64,000 nt of DNA from Chytridium lagenaria (lineage: Eukaryota > Chytridiomycota > Chytridiomycetes > Chytridiales > Chytridiaceae). The DNA lies in NCBI GenBank assembly GCA_025449115.1, contig JAHLKC010000033.1:1-64000 (forward strand). The letters are read 5' to 3'. The translations under genes were made by a program, and so were the position numbers. Positions 10,563 to 21,704 of this stretch are shown piece after piece (the first letter of the stretch is position 1; each line of letters starts with the position of its first letter). The notes below the pieces were generated by a model. That model ran no database searches. It saw only the letters and a list, made by a program, of their open reading frames with translations, and was not told the DNA's origin.

Positions 10563-11768
10563 AGCCTGTGCAATGTTTTGATCTGCTTCCCCCTCCAGTG
10601 GGGATTTTCTTTTTTTCCCCCTCAGACTTCATGAATAAGAGAAAACTCTATAGTTATATTTATGTCAAATTAATGTAATGGGATTACGATGGCCGTTGTT
10701 TGTTTTTAAAGATTGAAAATGGTATGGCTTAGAGAAACGAAGAATGGATGTTGGATCAAAAGAAGAAAACTGATTCAATGACGCCCGTCGTACGGCGTGT
10801 CGATGCAAATGAGGAAATCTTCTTGACAAGTTTGTGGTGACAGACTAACTCAAAAGAAAACTCCGTAACCCCCTAACACAGGTCCTTTTCCGTCTCAAAC
10901 TGTTTTGTAACAGACAATTATTCTGGACATCATCACATCTACTTTCGCACATCAATCTCAACGCAAAGTGACGCACTTTTGATGGAGCGAGACTCTCTTT
11001 ACCATCTGTTCGCATCATTCATCTTTACAGAAGCTCCAGAAGATTTAAGGTACCGCACATCAAACCTTTGTACGTTTCGATGTTGATTTGGAGATATCGT
11101 GAACTAGTGGCTTTGTATCGATGATTATGATTAGCGCTTAAACGAGAACGATGACGAGGGTCATTCATTAGATTTCTGCGTTCCGACACAATCGCCCATT
11201 GAAGAGCTCAAACCTGAATTTCGAGACATAATGGAGTTATCGAAAGGCGATTCGTGAATAGCGTGGATTTTTTTTTTTTTTTTTTTTTTTTTTTGGCTGA
11301 CCCGCTCTATTCGACAAATAAAGTGCAGCAATTTTACGAAAAAGTTTTGGGTACTCCCACTATCAGTTGTCCTTCCGTATTATCTGTTCATGGGGGTGTT
11401 GGAATCATGTGCTAGTGGTTCGCCCTTTCGTCGGTACTGTGAGAACGGAATATATGTGCATGTATATCCTTTTGTATTTCAATAATTCGATAGGACTTAT
11501 AGAAGGACTGGAATTCCCGCATGCCACAAAGTATCGATATCCATTGATAAGATTGAAACGAATGATACCCAAATGAGCAACAAAGAGTGATAATATTACT
11601 TTCACAGATGGCAATAGATAAACAACATCCAAGTGAGTGAGTGAAGATACAATGGGCAAACTATTGCAAGTTTGAGTGTGTGATATGAAAGAGAAGGGCA
11701 AGAGGATAAGAAAAGAATGCGAAGCCATATACACGCGACAAGAAAAAAAAAGGATTCACAGGATCCCC
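10563..11768. other. Intergenic, includes a 27-T tract
   Basis: Continues the duplicated block to about 10850 (shares ATGACGCCCGT and GTGACAGACT-like words with 43520-43600). It contains 27 consecutive T at 11268-11294. No gene recognised. Confidence 0.5.
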
Positions 11769-12914
11769 TTACACCCTCTCATGGTTCCCAAGCAACGGCT
11801 CCTTCACTTCCCAATTACTGATCCCATGATTAACCGAAAACTCAAAGTCCTCTTTTGTCAAATCATCCCAAAACTTATACACCATCATCATCCCCAACAG
11901 CGTCGCAGAAGCTCCCAACAACATCCATCAATATAATGCGAACTGTATTCACACAGCCGTCGTCCAAAGATATACTGCACCGCTTGACCACCACTAAACA
12001 GGATCAAAGCGACAAAGAGATTAAAGATGGGCCATTTGTCTCGCATGTGGACGAGAACGAGGATGAAGAGACGAGGAAGTAGAGGAAGAGGAGGCCGAGG
12101 GTGCCTGTTATGTAGAGGATGTACAGGATGAGGGGTTTGGAAGCGCTGAAACCGGCAGAGTTGTTGAAGGTGAAGAAGGAGACCATGAAGGCGCCGGCGC
12201 CCATGAGGAGCCCGGTGGACCAAACAAGCTAAAAAATAGGATGATGAGCGCATGGAAATTTCATAGTGGATGGATGAGTTTTGCGGATCATGAAGAAAAG
12301 ATGAAAATGAGGAGACTTACGATAACAGAGATGAGAGTTCCATCCTCCATCCACTGAAACCCGACAAACGAATTCACAAACAGTGTCCAAGCAGTCGCGA
12401 ACGTTAATGCAATTTGTGCGGCAACAATGTACTAAACAACCGCCAAACTCGGTTAGCACCTACCATCCACAAAAAGAAACAAAGAGCAACACAGTGAACA
12501 GACCTTGTAATAGGATACAGTCGCATCCACAATCCCCGCCACCAAAAACAAGTCAACAAGAACTGCAGCCGCATAAAAGTAAAACACGGGCGTCATCTCC
12601 TTCCTCCCAACACCGGTGTACTTGTTACGAACATGAAAGATCATCAACAGTGTCATGAGAACAGCGACAATGTAGACGAGGAGAACAGCTTGATGAAAGA
12701 GAGTCAATACGTGGGGGGGGGGGGGGGGGATTGAGGGGTGATGTGTACCTGGTTCAAATATCATTTTGTTGTTGGAAATGTCGAGAGGACGGGCGTAGCA
12801 GTAGGGTTGGATGCCACCGTTGGGACCGACAAGAGGACATAATGGTAAGGCGACCTCCTTGCAGAGCCAGTCAAAGTTCCCAAAGGTGAATGGGATGTTG
12901 CTGGATTGAGCCAT
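11769..12914 (-). CDS. CHS7: Chitin synthase export chaperone (Chs7 family)
   Basis: Multi-pass ER membrane chaperone required for export of chitin synthase. Recognised from the N-terminal CKEVALPLCPLVG and YCYARPLDISNN, from HVRNKYTGVGRKEM and NSFVGFQWMEDGT, and from the C-terminal DDLTKEDFEFSV and NWEVKEPLLG. Exons: 12749-12914, 12504-12688, 12321-12431 and 11769-12228, with GT-AG introns that keep the reading phase. The last exon needs two one-base shifts (near 12040 and 11930) to remain in frame, probably consensus errors. Intron 1 holds a run of 17 G (12713-12729 on the plus strand). About 300 residues, near the family norm. It interrupts the zinc-finger array but shares its strand. Confidence 0.9.
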
Positions 12915-14106
12915 GATCTCTTGAATACGAAAGGCCGGAGCTGATGAAGGGAGATGGGATGGTTGGAGAATGAGTGTGGGAGTTAGAAGAATGATGAAAT
13001 GTCTAGACTAGCAATGGGGGGGAGACGGCAAACGGCGTGTTGTTGAGGCTGACCTTCTTTCGTTCGAAAATATAAATTTCTTTTTCGCACCGCCTTTCAT
13101 TTTCTTTCGCCGCAAAGAGGAAGGCTGGACAGCTTTGTGAGGTTGATGAACTGGTTCTGATATGAGGTCGAGGGATCGAGGGGGCGTGTGAGCCATGCAG
13201 AGATTCTTGGAATCTTTGGTGAAGTCTAGGATTACTGGTCAGCGTGGATGCGGGCAGTTGGGGAGGGATGGTCAGATCACTATTATACTTTTTATTTGCG
13301 ACCAAGGCCGAATTATAGGGAGAAGATAATGGATTGTGGGATGACAATAGTAGAAAGGCTAATAGCATGATAACGAGACATGCTGCTTTATTGATCCATT
13401 CTCGTATAAAGCGTACGATTTGCCGAGTTCAAAAGATGAGAGACTTTTCGCTGAACAAAAGACCTGCAGCTTTATCTCGATAAGTTCTGCAGATGCGAAT
13501 GATGGCAATCATTACACTGTTGTTGATACTGTCATATTTCCATTTACCTGAACCTTTTGTTGTTAAGGTTGAGACTCTTGATGATCTTTGTACCTGTAAC
13601 CATAAGAGTCACTCAGAATCAACCTAAAATAAGTCGCGCTTTTTCTTCCCCGCGCGCTTACTCTTAATAAATAATGCCATGTATCTCAACACTCATACAT
13701 CTTCAACACGCTACGTAATTCTCGATGGTGTTTTTCATTGCGTTTCTCTTTCTTGTCATTTTTCTTTCATACTATCAGGACATGACTGGCTTTATTGAAG
13801 GGAAAGCCATCCGCTTCTTTCCTACTAAGCTAAGTGGTGGTTCAATTCCAAACGCTTGCCGTCCAAGCCAGGATAACAAACTATGTGACTGTCCATTAAA
13901 ATAAAAAAAAGTTTGGTATGCAAGAAGCCGCCATATGTCTTGTATATATTCAAGGAAGGGAAGGCCACCAAAGCTCTTACAAAAACCATCTCAAATAAAT
14001 CACATAAATAAAAAAATAAAATAAAAGAACAATTGGTATACAAACAGGGTCACATTCCTTTCCACCTGTGCAAAACAAAAAAAAGGTAACGGTCGACACC
14101 ATAAAA
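12915..14106. other. Intergenic between CHS7 and ZF-C
   Basis: Upstream flank of CHS7 and 3' flank of ZF-C. A 121-codon minus-strand frame at 13003-13368 has no supporting domain. Nothing else is recognised. Confidence 0.4.
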
Positions 14107-15492
14107 CTACGCCCCTCTACAATGCCTCTCGACATGTTTCTTCAACGAATCCTTCCTCGCAAACCCCATCCCACACCCTCCACATCCAAACGCCTTCCCA
14201 ACAACATGCTTAGTACGTCGATGTCGATGAAGATCATGACACCGTGCAAACGCCGTGTTGCAGGATTCGCAGATAAAGTTTTTTTGGGACGTGTGAGTGA
14301 CAGTGTGGGAGGCGAGGTGGGAGCGACGGGAGAAGGACTTGGGACAGCCGGGGTGCGGGGCAGGGGTAGGGAGGGTGGCGGATGCGGGGGAGGGTTTTGA
14401 GGGTTTGGTTTCGGTGGGGTGGGTTTGAGGGTCGGCGCGGGGAGTATGACGGTGGAAGCACGGCGGGGACGTTTTGAGGGCGGATTTAAGGTGGAGATGG
14501 TTTCCGTGTTCATTGAGATCTTTTGAGTCGTTGTCGTTGTCATTAGCGTGTTGCTCTGATTCGTCATCGGGCTCTTTCTTTTCCCGGTCCTCTCCTTTTC
14601 CACGTTTCCTTCTACCATATCGTCCTTGTCCTCTGTTGCCTTTCGTTTCCGGCATTCCACATCTTTCTCTCCCTCCTCTTCAACACAATCCAAAAGACTC
14701 GACAAAGTCGTCATCACCACCAAACTCTCCGTCTTCATGTCCGATTCATTAAGTAAATCCACAGCCTCCTTGTCGTCGTCTGGTGGATAATTTAACAACA
14801 AATCTTCGTCTGGTACGTTTGAGAGGGGAGGGGAGACGGGAGGTCCGAGTTTCGGGATGTTGAAGTTGGAAGCGGGTGATGGGCAGTTGCTGAAACGACC
14901 TTGGACGCGGGGGTCTGTGATAGGACGATGGTGGGTTGCGGGGAGGAAGGTGTAGGGGTGCATGAGGGATGCCATAGATTCTTGGAGAGGTTGGTGGAAA
15001 GGTGTGGAGATGGGGAGAGATTGGGGTATAGCGTAGTAAGGATTAGTTTGGTGTTGGGTGAAGAGAATCTGTTGCTGGTAAGGATGGTGTTGAGGATATG
15101 GAGCGGATGCAAGGTATTGTTGCTGCTGCTGTTGTTGTTGGTAATGATTGTAAACCCATTGTTGTAGATGTTGCTGTTGCTGCTGCTGCTGTTGTTGCTG
15201 AAGAAAAAGGTGGTGATGCTCCTGCAGCATTGGGATCCACGATGGGCTGGCGGTGTTGTTGATTGGTGGAAACTGCATTCCGTTGGGGCGGAGACACTGA
15301 GGGAGATGAAGGGAGGATGGGTGGATGTGCGTTGAAGACTTCCATTGGTACAAGAGAAATAAACTCGTTCTGTTTTCCGGCCTCTAATAGCTGTGATGGA
15401 GCAGGCGAGTTGAGCACAGCAGCAGGTGAAGTAGTATGCATTGCTTGATGTGGATCATCAGCCATGATGGCAGTATCAACCGAGTCCGTCAT
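14107..15492 (-). CDS. C2H2 zinc-finger transcription factor, ZF-C
   Basis: Starts MTDSVDTAIMADDPHQ. The N-terminal half has two Q-rich stretches (codons around 15120-15200), then a D/E-rich region with PDEDLLLNYPPDDD and a basic patch (GKRKS, SKRPRRAS) that may serve in nuclear import. The fingers are C-terminal: a first finger ending PGCPKSFSRRSHLASHTVTH, then CESCNTAFARCHDLHRH, then CGGCGMGFARKDSLKKH with an H-x3-HC end. The frame changes twice: near 15100-15300, and at the first finger where an extra C in the run at 14357-14360 hides its first Cys. Most similar to ZF-D in fingers 2 and 3 (ARCHDL, RTKH, ARKDS), suggesting a recent duplication. Confidence 0.8.
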
Positions 15493-16366
15493 TTCCTTCC
15501 TTTTTTATGAAAAGTGTCTCTTGCTTTTACCGTACTTTTTGATTGACTTTTTTTTTACATGATGCGCTTCAGATTTAATAATTTTCCATGGAAGTAAAAT
15601 AATAGAAATAAATATATAATAGAAAATAAAAATAAAATCAAGAGGACATGTTTCTTCTCTCCGTCCGTTCGTTTCAAGGGTGAATGAGCGAGGAAAAGAG
15701 GAAGAAGAAAAAGAAGAAAAAAGAGAGAAAAATAGAGAAAAAAAGGACCCCTCTCTTGCCCTTGTCCCACCACCTGTAATATAATAATATTAAAATAGAG
15801 TTGACATTTCTGGAAGAAAAAGAACAAAAATCAAATTTTGTTGCTTTCTTCCTTCTTCGGCGTGGCGTCATGGTGATTTCATTTCATCCACTTTATTAAA
15901 TAATTAATTTAAATGATCATTGGCTGGTTGTGAACTTGTGGCTCACGCACCACCATGACTTGTGCTGAGCCCCATCTACACAACGGACGTAGACTGGGCC
16001 CTTAAAAATGGAGGCTGACCCCGGAGTCTGACTCTGACCCTTTGCTGTTCCTCTGAAAGTCTTGGGTTCCAAGAAACGACGTCTGCATCTTTTTTTTTTT
16101 ATTTTGGTTGAACATCCACAAGTCCACCCCACAAATCCAACTAAAGATCTCATTTACCAGATGTGAATACCCTTTTGGTTTTAGGCTGTAATAAAGGACA
16201 TTGCAAAGTAAAGTAAAAGGCACTTTTAAGATATTCGGTATTAGAAAATCAATTCTTATTAAATTGCTGCTAAAAAGAGCTTCTTAATCTGAACACTACC
16301 AGCGTGTCCAAAAACAAGGGGGTATAAAGAAAAACAAACAATAAACATAAAAAGGTAACAACACAT
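15493..16366. other. Intergenic between ZF-C and ZF-D
   Basis: AT-rich, with purine-rich tracts at 15690-15740. No gene recognised and none of the E-box/CArG elements seen. Confidence 0.4.
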
Positions 16367-17560
16367 TCAAGCAGAACCAGCAGCTCCATGCAACACCTTG
16401 CAATGTTTATCAAGATGCTTCTTCATTGAATCTTTCCTCGCAAATCCCAACCCACAGCTCCCACAGGCAAACGCCTTGCCACCTCCCGCAATATGCTTGG
16501 TCCTCTGATGTCTCTGCAGATCATGGCACCGCGCAAACACGGCGTTGCAGAGTTCACATGAAAAGTTCTTTTGGTCCGTGTGCGTCACAATGTGGGAGAC
16601 GAGGTGGGACCGACGGTTAAAGGTCTTGAGGCAACCTGGATGAGGGCATTGGTGGGAGTTGCCCGGCTTTGTGGTTGTGGAAGGGATTTCGGATTTGATC
16701 ATGATGGAGTTTCTTCTGGAGAGGGAGTCATGCAGGTGCTGGAGCTGCGTTGTCTTTTGACGATGGAGAGGTCAATCTGGTCGTCAGAGTCTTCGCTGTG
16801 GGCTGCGCTTCTTGTTGTTGTTGTTGTTGTTGGGGTTGATGGGAGCGGACTGCAGGTGCTGGTGCTGCTTCGGGGCACGGGGAAAGGGAAGGGGAGGCAG
16901 AGCCAGCGTCGAGGTTTAAAGAAGCAGGACAGGTCAATGTCTTCCAAAGGTGGAAGGGGAGGGGAGGGAGAAGAGCTCGTCCATGATGGAATTGGGAGGG
17001 GACATGGGAGGGGTGCTGAGGAGAGACTCGAGAATGTCCTTGTTGTCGAGGAGCTGGGGTGATCCGCAGACACTGTAACCACCAGTGGAGGAGGGGACGG
17101 GAGAGAAGGAGGATTGGCGTTGGAAGTCAATTAAGGGGATGGAGGTGTTGGTCTGTTGGGGAGGGGAAGGAAGGAATTGCTGCTCCTGCTGTTGTTGTTG
17201 AATGACGTGAGATTGGTAAGAAGCCGTTGCGACGGCGGGGACGTAGGATCCGGGGACAGTGGGTGAGGGGATCAAGAAGATGGGGGACTGCTGTCCAGAG
17301 AGAATGTTCGCAGCTGTTTCCGCCGGAAGAAAAACCACGTGCTGAAGGGGTTGTTGTTGTTGAATGGGTTGCTGTTGGTGTTGTTGAAGAGAGTTGGCAG
17401 ACCAGTCCAAGAGCAAGTCAGCCATGTTGTCTGGTGCTGAGCCCAAGTTGAGCAAGTCCATGCACGATGATGCGGTTGTAGAGGAAGGGACAGTTGAGGG
17501 AGACTCGGAGAAGAAGAAGGGATCGACCCAGGTGTTGTTGTTGAAAGTAGCAAAGTCCAT
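16367..17560 (-). CDS. C2H2 zinc-finger transcription factor, ZF-D
   Basis: I prefer the ATG at 17560 (MDFATFNNNTWVDPFFF) because the paralogues also begin with short M-x-F/Y starts; an in-frame ATG at 17602 is possible. The N-terminus has several short Q-runs and DILESLLSTPPMSPPNS, an acidic/hydrophobic segment that could activate transcription (inference). Fingers: CPHPGCLKTFNRRSHLVSH, CELCNAVFARCHDLQRH, CGSCGLGFARKDSMKKH with an H-x3-HC end. One-base shifts near 16940 and 16700 join the three segments. The C2H2 spacing in finger 1 is C-x4-C. A palindromic E-box/CArG-like cluster lies about 400 bp upstream. Confidence 0.82.
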
Positions 17561-17956
17561 TTGTGTTGATATAAGTGGTAGATCGAGTGATGAAGTGTGC
17601 ACTTAGGGGTAAGGGTAGCTGGTATTTAAATGATGCTGATTGTTGTTTTGATGTTGATGGGCTGGTGAGAAGGGTACTCTTGAAGCTGGTACGAAACAAG
17701 GAGTAGTAGTAGTAGTTATGAAAAACGAGGAGAAGAGTGCCTCTCACTGGCCTGTATTTATACAGTTTCAGAATTCTTCACAATGAACGGGCGCTTGTTT
17801 CAGTGAAGGGGCAAAACACTGACTAAGAAGAACAGGGCTGCGCAGTGCACAACGTTGTTTTGCCAAATCATAGTCCTTCCTGCTCCTGATGCTCCTGCCT
17901 GCCATTTGCGACTTTATCCAAAATCCCATTGTGTGACATCCAAGGGACAAGTTGCT

Positions 17957-17998
17957 TACCTTCCAAAAGGGGAAGGCACCTACCTCATATGGCAGGTG
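17957..17998. promoter_or_regulatory. Palindromic E-box/CArG-like cluster upstream of ZF-D
   Basis: 17977-17992 reads CACCTACCTCATATGG on the plus strand. The overlapping 17983-17998 reads CACCTGCCATATGAGG on the minus strand, making a near-palindrome. Just before it, TACCTTCCAAAAGGGG (17957-17972) is a looser match. Confidence 0.5.
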
Positions 17999-18774
17999 GA
18001 TGAGCCAATCAGCCATAAGCGTCATGGTCGGCTTTTTAAACCAAAGGGGAGAGTTCAAAAGAAGGCGGTGTCCCTTGTGGTTTGGAATGGGACTTGATCC
18101 AAAAGAAATAAAATAAAAAGTTTAATTTTAAATTTATTATTATTTATTTATTTATTTTAAATTATTCATTAATAAAATGTTTGCCCTCGTGCGGTCGTCT
18201 TTTTTTTCCTTTTTTTACGCGCTCATTCGAATTGACGCAAGAAGATTCCATCAAAGCACCTTTGACGTCAATCACATTAAACTATCTTCCGGCGTGGATG
18301 TTTTTAATTAGTCTTCTCCCAGAAAAAACACAAAGTGCCACACTGGTGGGGTGTATTATTATTCAACAATTGACATTAAACTCTCCAACCATTCCCTACG
18401 TCCTTTCTGATAAGGCCCACGGCTTCTGATTAGTCCAAGATCTTTGAACTTTTCAATGTAAACCGTTGGGGCGCATTTCAATCAACCTAAAACAATACAT
18501 TCTCCCTTTATACCTCTGTCTTCGCCGATAATTGAATTGAAGCGCGCGTGGATATTTCTAATTCGTAATGCACTGGTAAATGAAGCGACTAAAGTGATTT
18601 GACTCCTTTCGATAGCATAGTCAACGTTTGATCAGCCAAAAGAAATAAATGAAAACTGCACAATTACCATAGCAAATATGACAGTTCACGTGTATATTAT
18701 CGAATTCATTAACGAAAAACAGCATCTACAAAAAAAAAAAAACAAACAGGAAAATGTATACACAAACACACACA
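17999..18774. other. Intergenic between ZF-D and ZF-E
   Basis: AT-rich, including TTTATTATTATTTATTTATT-like sequence near 18130. No gene recognised. Confidence 0.4.
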
Positions 18775-20190
18775 TCACCCCTCCTCACTCTTCCCTTCCA
18801 TCCCTCCTTTACAATACATCAACACATGTTTCGCCAACGAATCCCTCCTCTTACAAGCAACCCCACACTTTTCACACCTCCAAACCCTCATCTCCCCATG
18901 CGCCGTCTTCTTATGTCTTGCAAATCATGCAACCGTGCAAACCGTCCAACGCATAGATCGCATGCGAAATCACGGGTTTTCGTGTGATGATGGTGTGGGA
19001 GATGAGGTGGGAGCGACGTGGGAAGGTGCGCGTGCAGGAGGGGTAGGGGCAGATGTAGGGGTTGCTTTGGGAGGCGCGTTTGGTCGGGTGGAGAGGGCGG
19101 AGGGTTTGGAGGTCTGAGGAGGTGGTGGAGGTGGTTGGGAGGGGGTCGGTTGGGGGAGGGGGTTTGAGTTGGAGGGTATTGAAACGGACGGTGATGAAGA
19201 GGGTGGTTGTGAAGGGTTGATTGGAGGTGAGGGGTGTAGGATTGTGGGGCGGGCAGTGATGAAGAACTGGCTTGAGAAGGTTCGAATGGAAGCGAAGTCA
19301 AAGAATGAGAAGATATTGGGACGGGTGAAGAAGCAGAAGCTTGTACGGGATCAAATTGAAGTGGATGGTTATAGTTTAATGGAATGGTCGGTGACGAGTA
19401 TAATTGCAAAGTGGGTTCGAAAGGAGGAGTATAGTTTAATGGGACCGACGGTAATGAAGAAGTTTGCACAGGTTCAAATCCAAGTTGTGGATTGTCATTA
19501 TATGGGATGAACGGTGATGAAAAGATTTGCAGAGGTTCGAATGGAGGCGGTGGAGCAGTATAGCTTAACGGGACGGACGTTGTTGAAAGCACTTGTAACG
19601 GCTCGAATGCAGGAAGTGGGGTGGTATAGGTTACTGGCGCAGAGGTAAACGACGATGCCTGCGAAGGAGGCGAAAGCGTCGTCTCAACAAATGGTAATTG
19701 AAACGGCATTGTAGCTGGCATCGTCGTTGCCTCAAAAGCCGTCAACAATGGTGTAGTTGTCGCCGAGATCGTTTCCCCGACCGTCAACCCCGCCAGCAGC
19801 GCGTCTACTTGCATATTCATCCTCTGTGTCGTATTCCCACGCAACACGCTATACGACGGGGCTGGCATTGAAACGAGGACTCCCGAAGCCCCGAATCCTG
19901 CAACACGATGATTTGATTGTAATTATGGTGCGGGGATGTGGGTGCATGCCAGTGGGTGGTGCTGCGTTTAACGACGTCAATAGGACAGGTACCATTCCCT
20001 GTTGATTCGAGGGTACCCAGAACGGAGGTTGGTGCGGAGGTATGAATGTCATTTGAGATGTGTATGATTGTTGTGGTGGAGCGAGTTGTGTGGAAGCTGT
20101 CAACAGCATAGATTGAGTTGAGGTGGGTTGTGTTGAAGGTATAGAAGAAGAAGCGAAAGAAGAAGAAGAAGCCGTCGTTTGAAAGTTCAT
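18775..20190 (-). CDS. C2H2 zinc-finger transcription factor, ZF-E, with internal peptide repeats
   Basis: Starts MNFQTTASSSSFAS. The middle contains six or seven degenerate repeats of about 22-24 residues of the type F(E/D)P-x-Q ... S-x-x-P-L-x-Y, encoded by a minisatellite-like region at about 19240-19640. The fingers are C-terminal: CPYPSCTRTFPRRSHLISH, CDLCVGRFARLHDLQ, and CEKCGVACKRRDSLAKH with an H-x4-C end. Frame slips occur near 19860, 18985 and 18918; with them bridged the gene ends with a stop at 18775-18777. Finger 3 carries the Cys-for-Phe signature shared with ZF-A, F and G. Confidence 0.8.
19240..19640. repeat. Minisatellite-like coding repeat inside ZF-E
   Basis: Imperfect tandem units of about 65-75 bp share words such as AGGTTCGAATG/AGGTTCAAAT and TATAGTTTAATGG/TATAGCTTAACGG. 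They encode the repeated peptide of ZF-E. Confidence 0.7.
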
Positions 20191-20558
20191 TGCTTCCCAC
20201 CCTTCTTTTCTTTTAAGGGGTTTTGGGGGTTATTTTTATTCTCAAGATTTCTGAAAAGCCATCTTGACACAAGTAAACGCCATCCACTCTTTGTCGTCGT
20301 CACGGCAATCGCGGTGAAGACTTCAACAAAAGATTCTCTGACACGTTTTGGGTGGCTAGTGGGCCAGTTCCAAGAAAATTCAGCAAACATCAAAGTCAAT
20401 GTCACACTAGACTGGGACCCGACCCAACCTTCAAAGTGAACAGAACCATGAAAAGCACCCCCCTACAAGGTCCGCAAAGTGAGCTACAAAGACTTTTGAC
20501 TGGGGCCTTTTCTCAACTCCTGCCTCTTTCGGCGACTTTGTGTAAACGATGGATCCTT

Positions 20559-20574
20559 CCCAAAGTGGCAGGTA
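20559..20574 (-). promoter_or_regulatory. E-box/CArG-like element upstream of ZF-E
   Basis: The minus strand reads TACCTGCCACTTTGGG, one base from the CACCTG E-box and two from a CArG box, at about 370 bp upstream of ZF-E. Confidence 0.35.
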
Positions 20575-20698
20575 AAAGAAGCAGACATCTGCATGGAATC
20601 GCGTCTAAATATAAATGTAAACTGCCAAACAGGGAAACCAGGCCTAGAGACCCAGGCTTTCGTTAACATGCGTTAACATTGTAAACTTTAGAGGTTGG

Positions 20699-20778
20699 AC
20701 CTGCCAAAGGCGGACATGGTCATATGAAGGACGCCTTTTGCATCTGGCCCCCCAAAGGTGGACACCTACCATAGTGGG
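20699..20778 (+). promoter_or_regulatory. E-box/CArG-like elements upstream of ZF-E
   Basis: CACCTACCATAGTGGG at 20763-20778 matches the ZF-A pair at all but two bases of the 16-mer with CACCTA. ACCTGCCAAAGGCGG at 20699 is a looser match. Confidence 0.4.
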
Positions 20779-20819
20779 CATTTGCTGGAGTGCTGGAGTG
20801 GACAAAAGTGTCTAAAAAT

Positions 20820-21180
20820 ATGTTGCTAAATGTAGTAGGAAGGGGAACATCTAATAGAGGCAAGTAAAGCTAGACTCAAACTGGAAGCAAGCATCAATGT
20901 GCAAAACTGCTTCAAGGGTCAATAAAAAAACAATGGTTAGATGGCCTGAAGTGGAAGGTTGATCCTGCTATATACGGTAAGCGTTGAAAAAGAACTGCGA
21001 AAGATGAAGTTTGGGTATAGAAGACAAATAGAATGGCAGCGACGTTACAAAAATTACTAGAAAGGCCTGAGATGGAAGGTTGGTCCTGCTAAATGTAGTT
21101 CCTGCTAAATGTAGTAAGCGTTGAGAGGCAAATGCTAGTAAAGTTAGTCCTGCTAAATGAAGTAATCGTTGAAAGACAAA
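20820..21180 (+). repeat. Degenerate short repeats
   Basis: Variants of CCTGCTAAATGTAGTAAGCG recur at about 20824, 20963, 21083, 21101 and 21148, some preceded by GGCCTGA-x-x-TGGAAGGTTG. No coding function is apparent. Confidence 0.65.
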
Positions 21181-21704
21181 CGAAGTACTACATGAAGACA
21201 TAACAAAACGACAGCCATCATATGCTTTTACGTTAAAGAATCTCATGAAGGAGCCGTCCTTGCTCTTTAGAGATACAAAAAGGCTAGATCAGTAGCTTGG
21301 TACGCGTTTTGATGAAAACATCAAAAAAAAGGAATGTTTCTCGAATGAAAAAGAATAAACTCATGAATCGCAAATGTGTAGCAAGAAGATTAAAGTCATC
21401 CACCTTAATGCCATTGAGGTTTCAATAGCGGGCTGTCGAGACTTGCGTGTGCCGTGCAATAAAATCGGGAGGGAAGTTCTGAAGCCCCTTGCTTTATAAG
21501 GATTCATGGCGAAAGACACAATACCTCAATCGGCACCTGGGCAATGCCCAGGAGTTAGACGAATGGTGGCAAAACTAACGCCCAACCATAAACTGACAAT
21601 TCCCCCCACTTTAAAAAAAAAAAAAACGCCTAGTCTTAAAGTTACGTCAAAAAAAAAACCCCATCTATTCAATTGTATATTATTTAGTTATTATTATATC
21701 GGCT

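Larger units (their letters stand above)
20191..21704. other. Intergenic between ZF-E and ZF-F, repeat-bearing
   Basis: No gene recognised. It holds E-box/CArG-like elements (20559-20778) and short degenerate repeats (20820-21180). Confidence 0.5.

Noticed and set aside
13003..13368. 121-codon minus-strand frame with a hydrophobic start
   Set aside because: No domain, no splice partners, and it lies in the 5' flank of CHS7; probably leader or chance.
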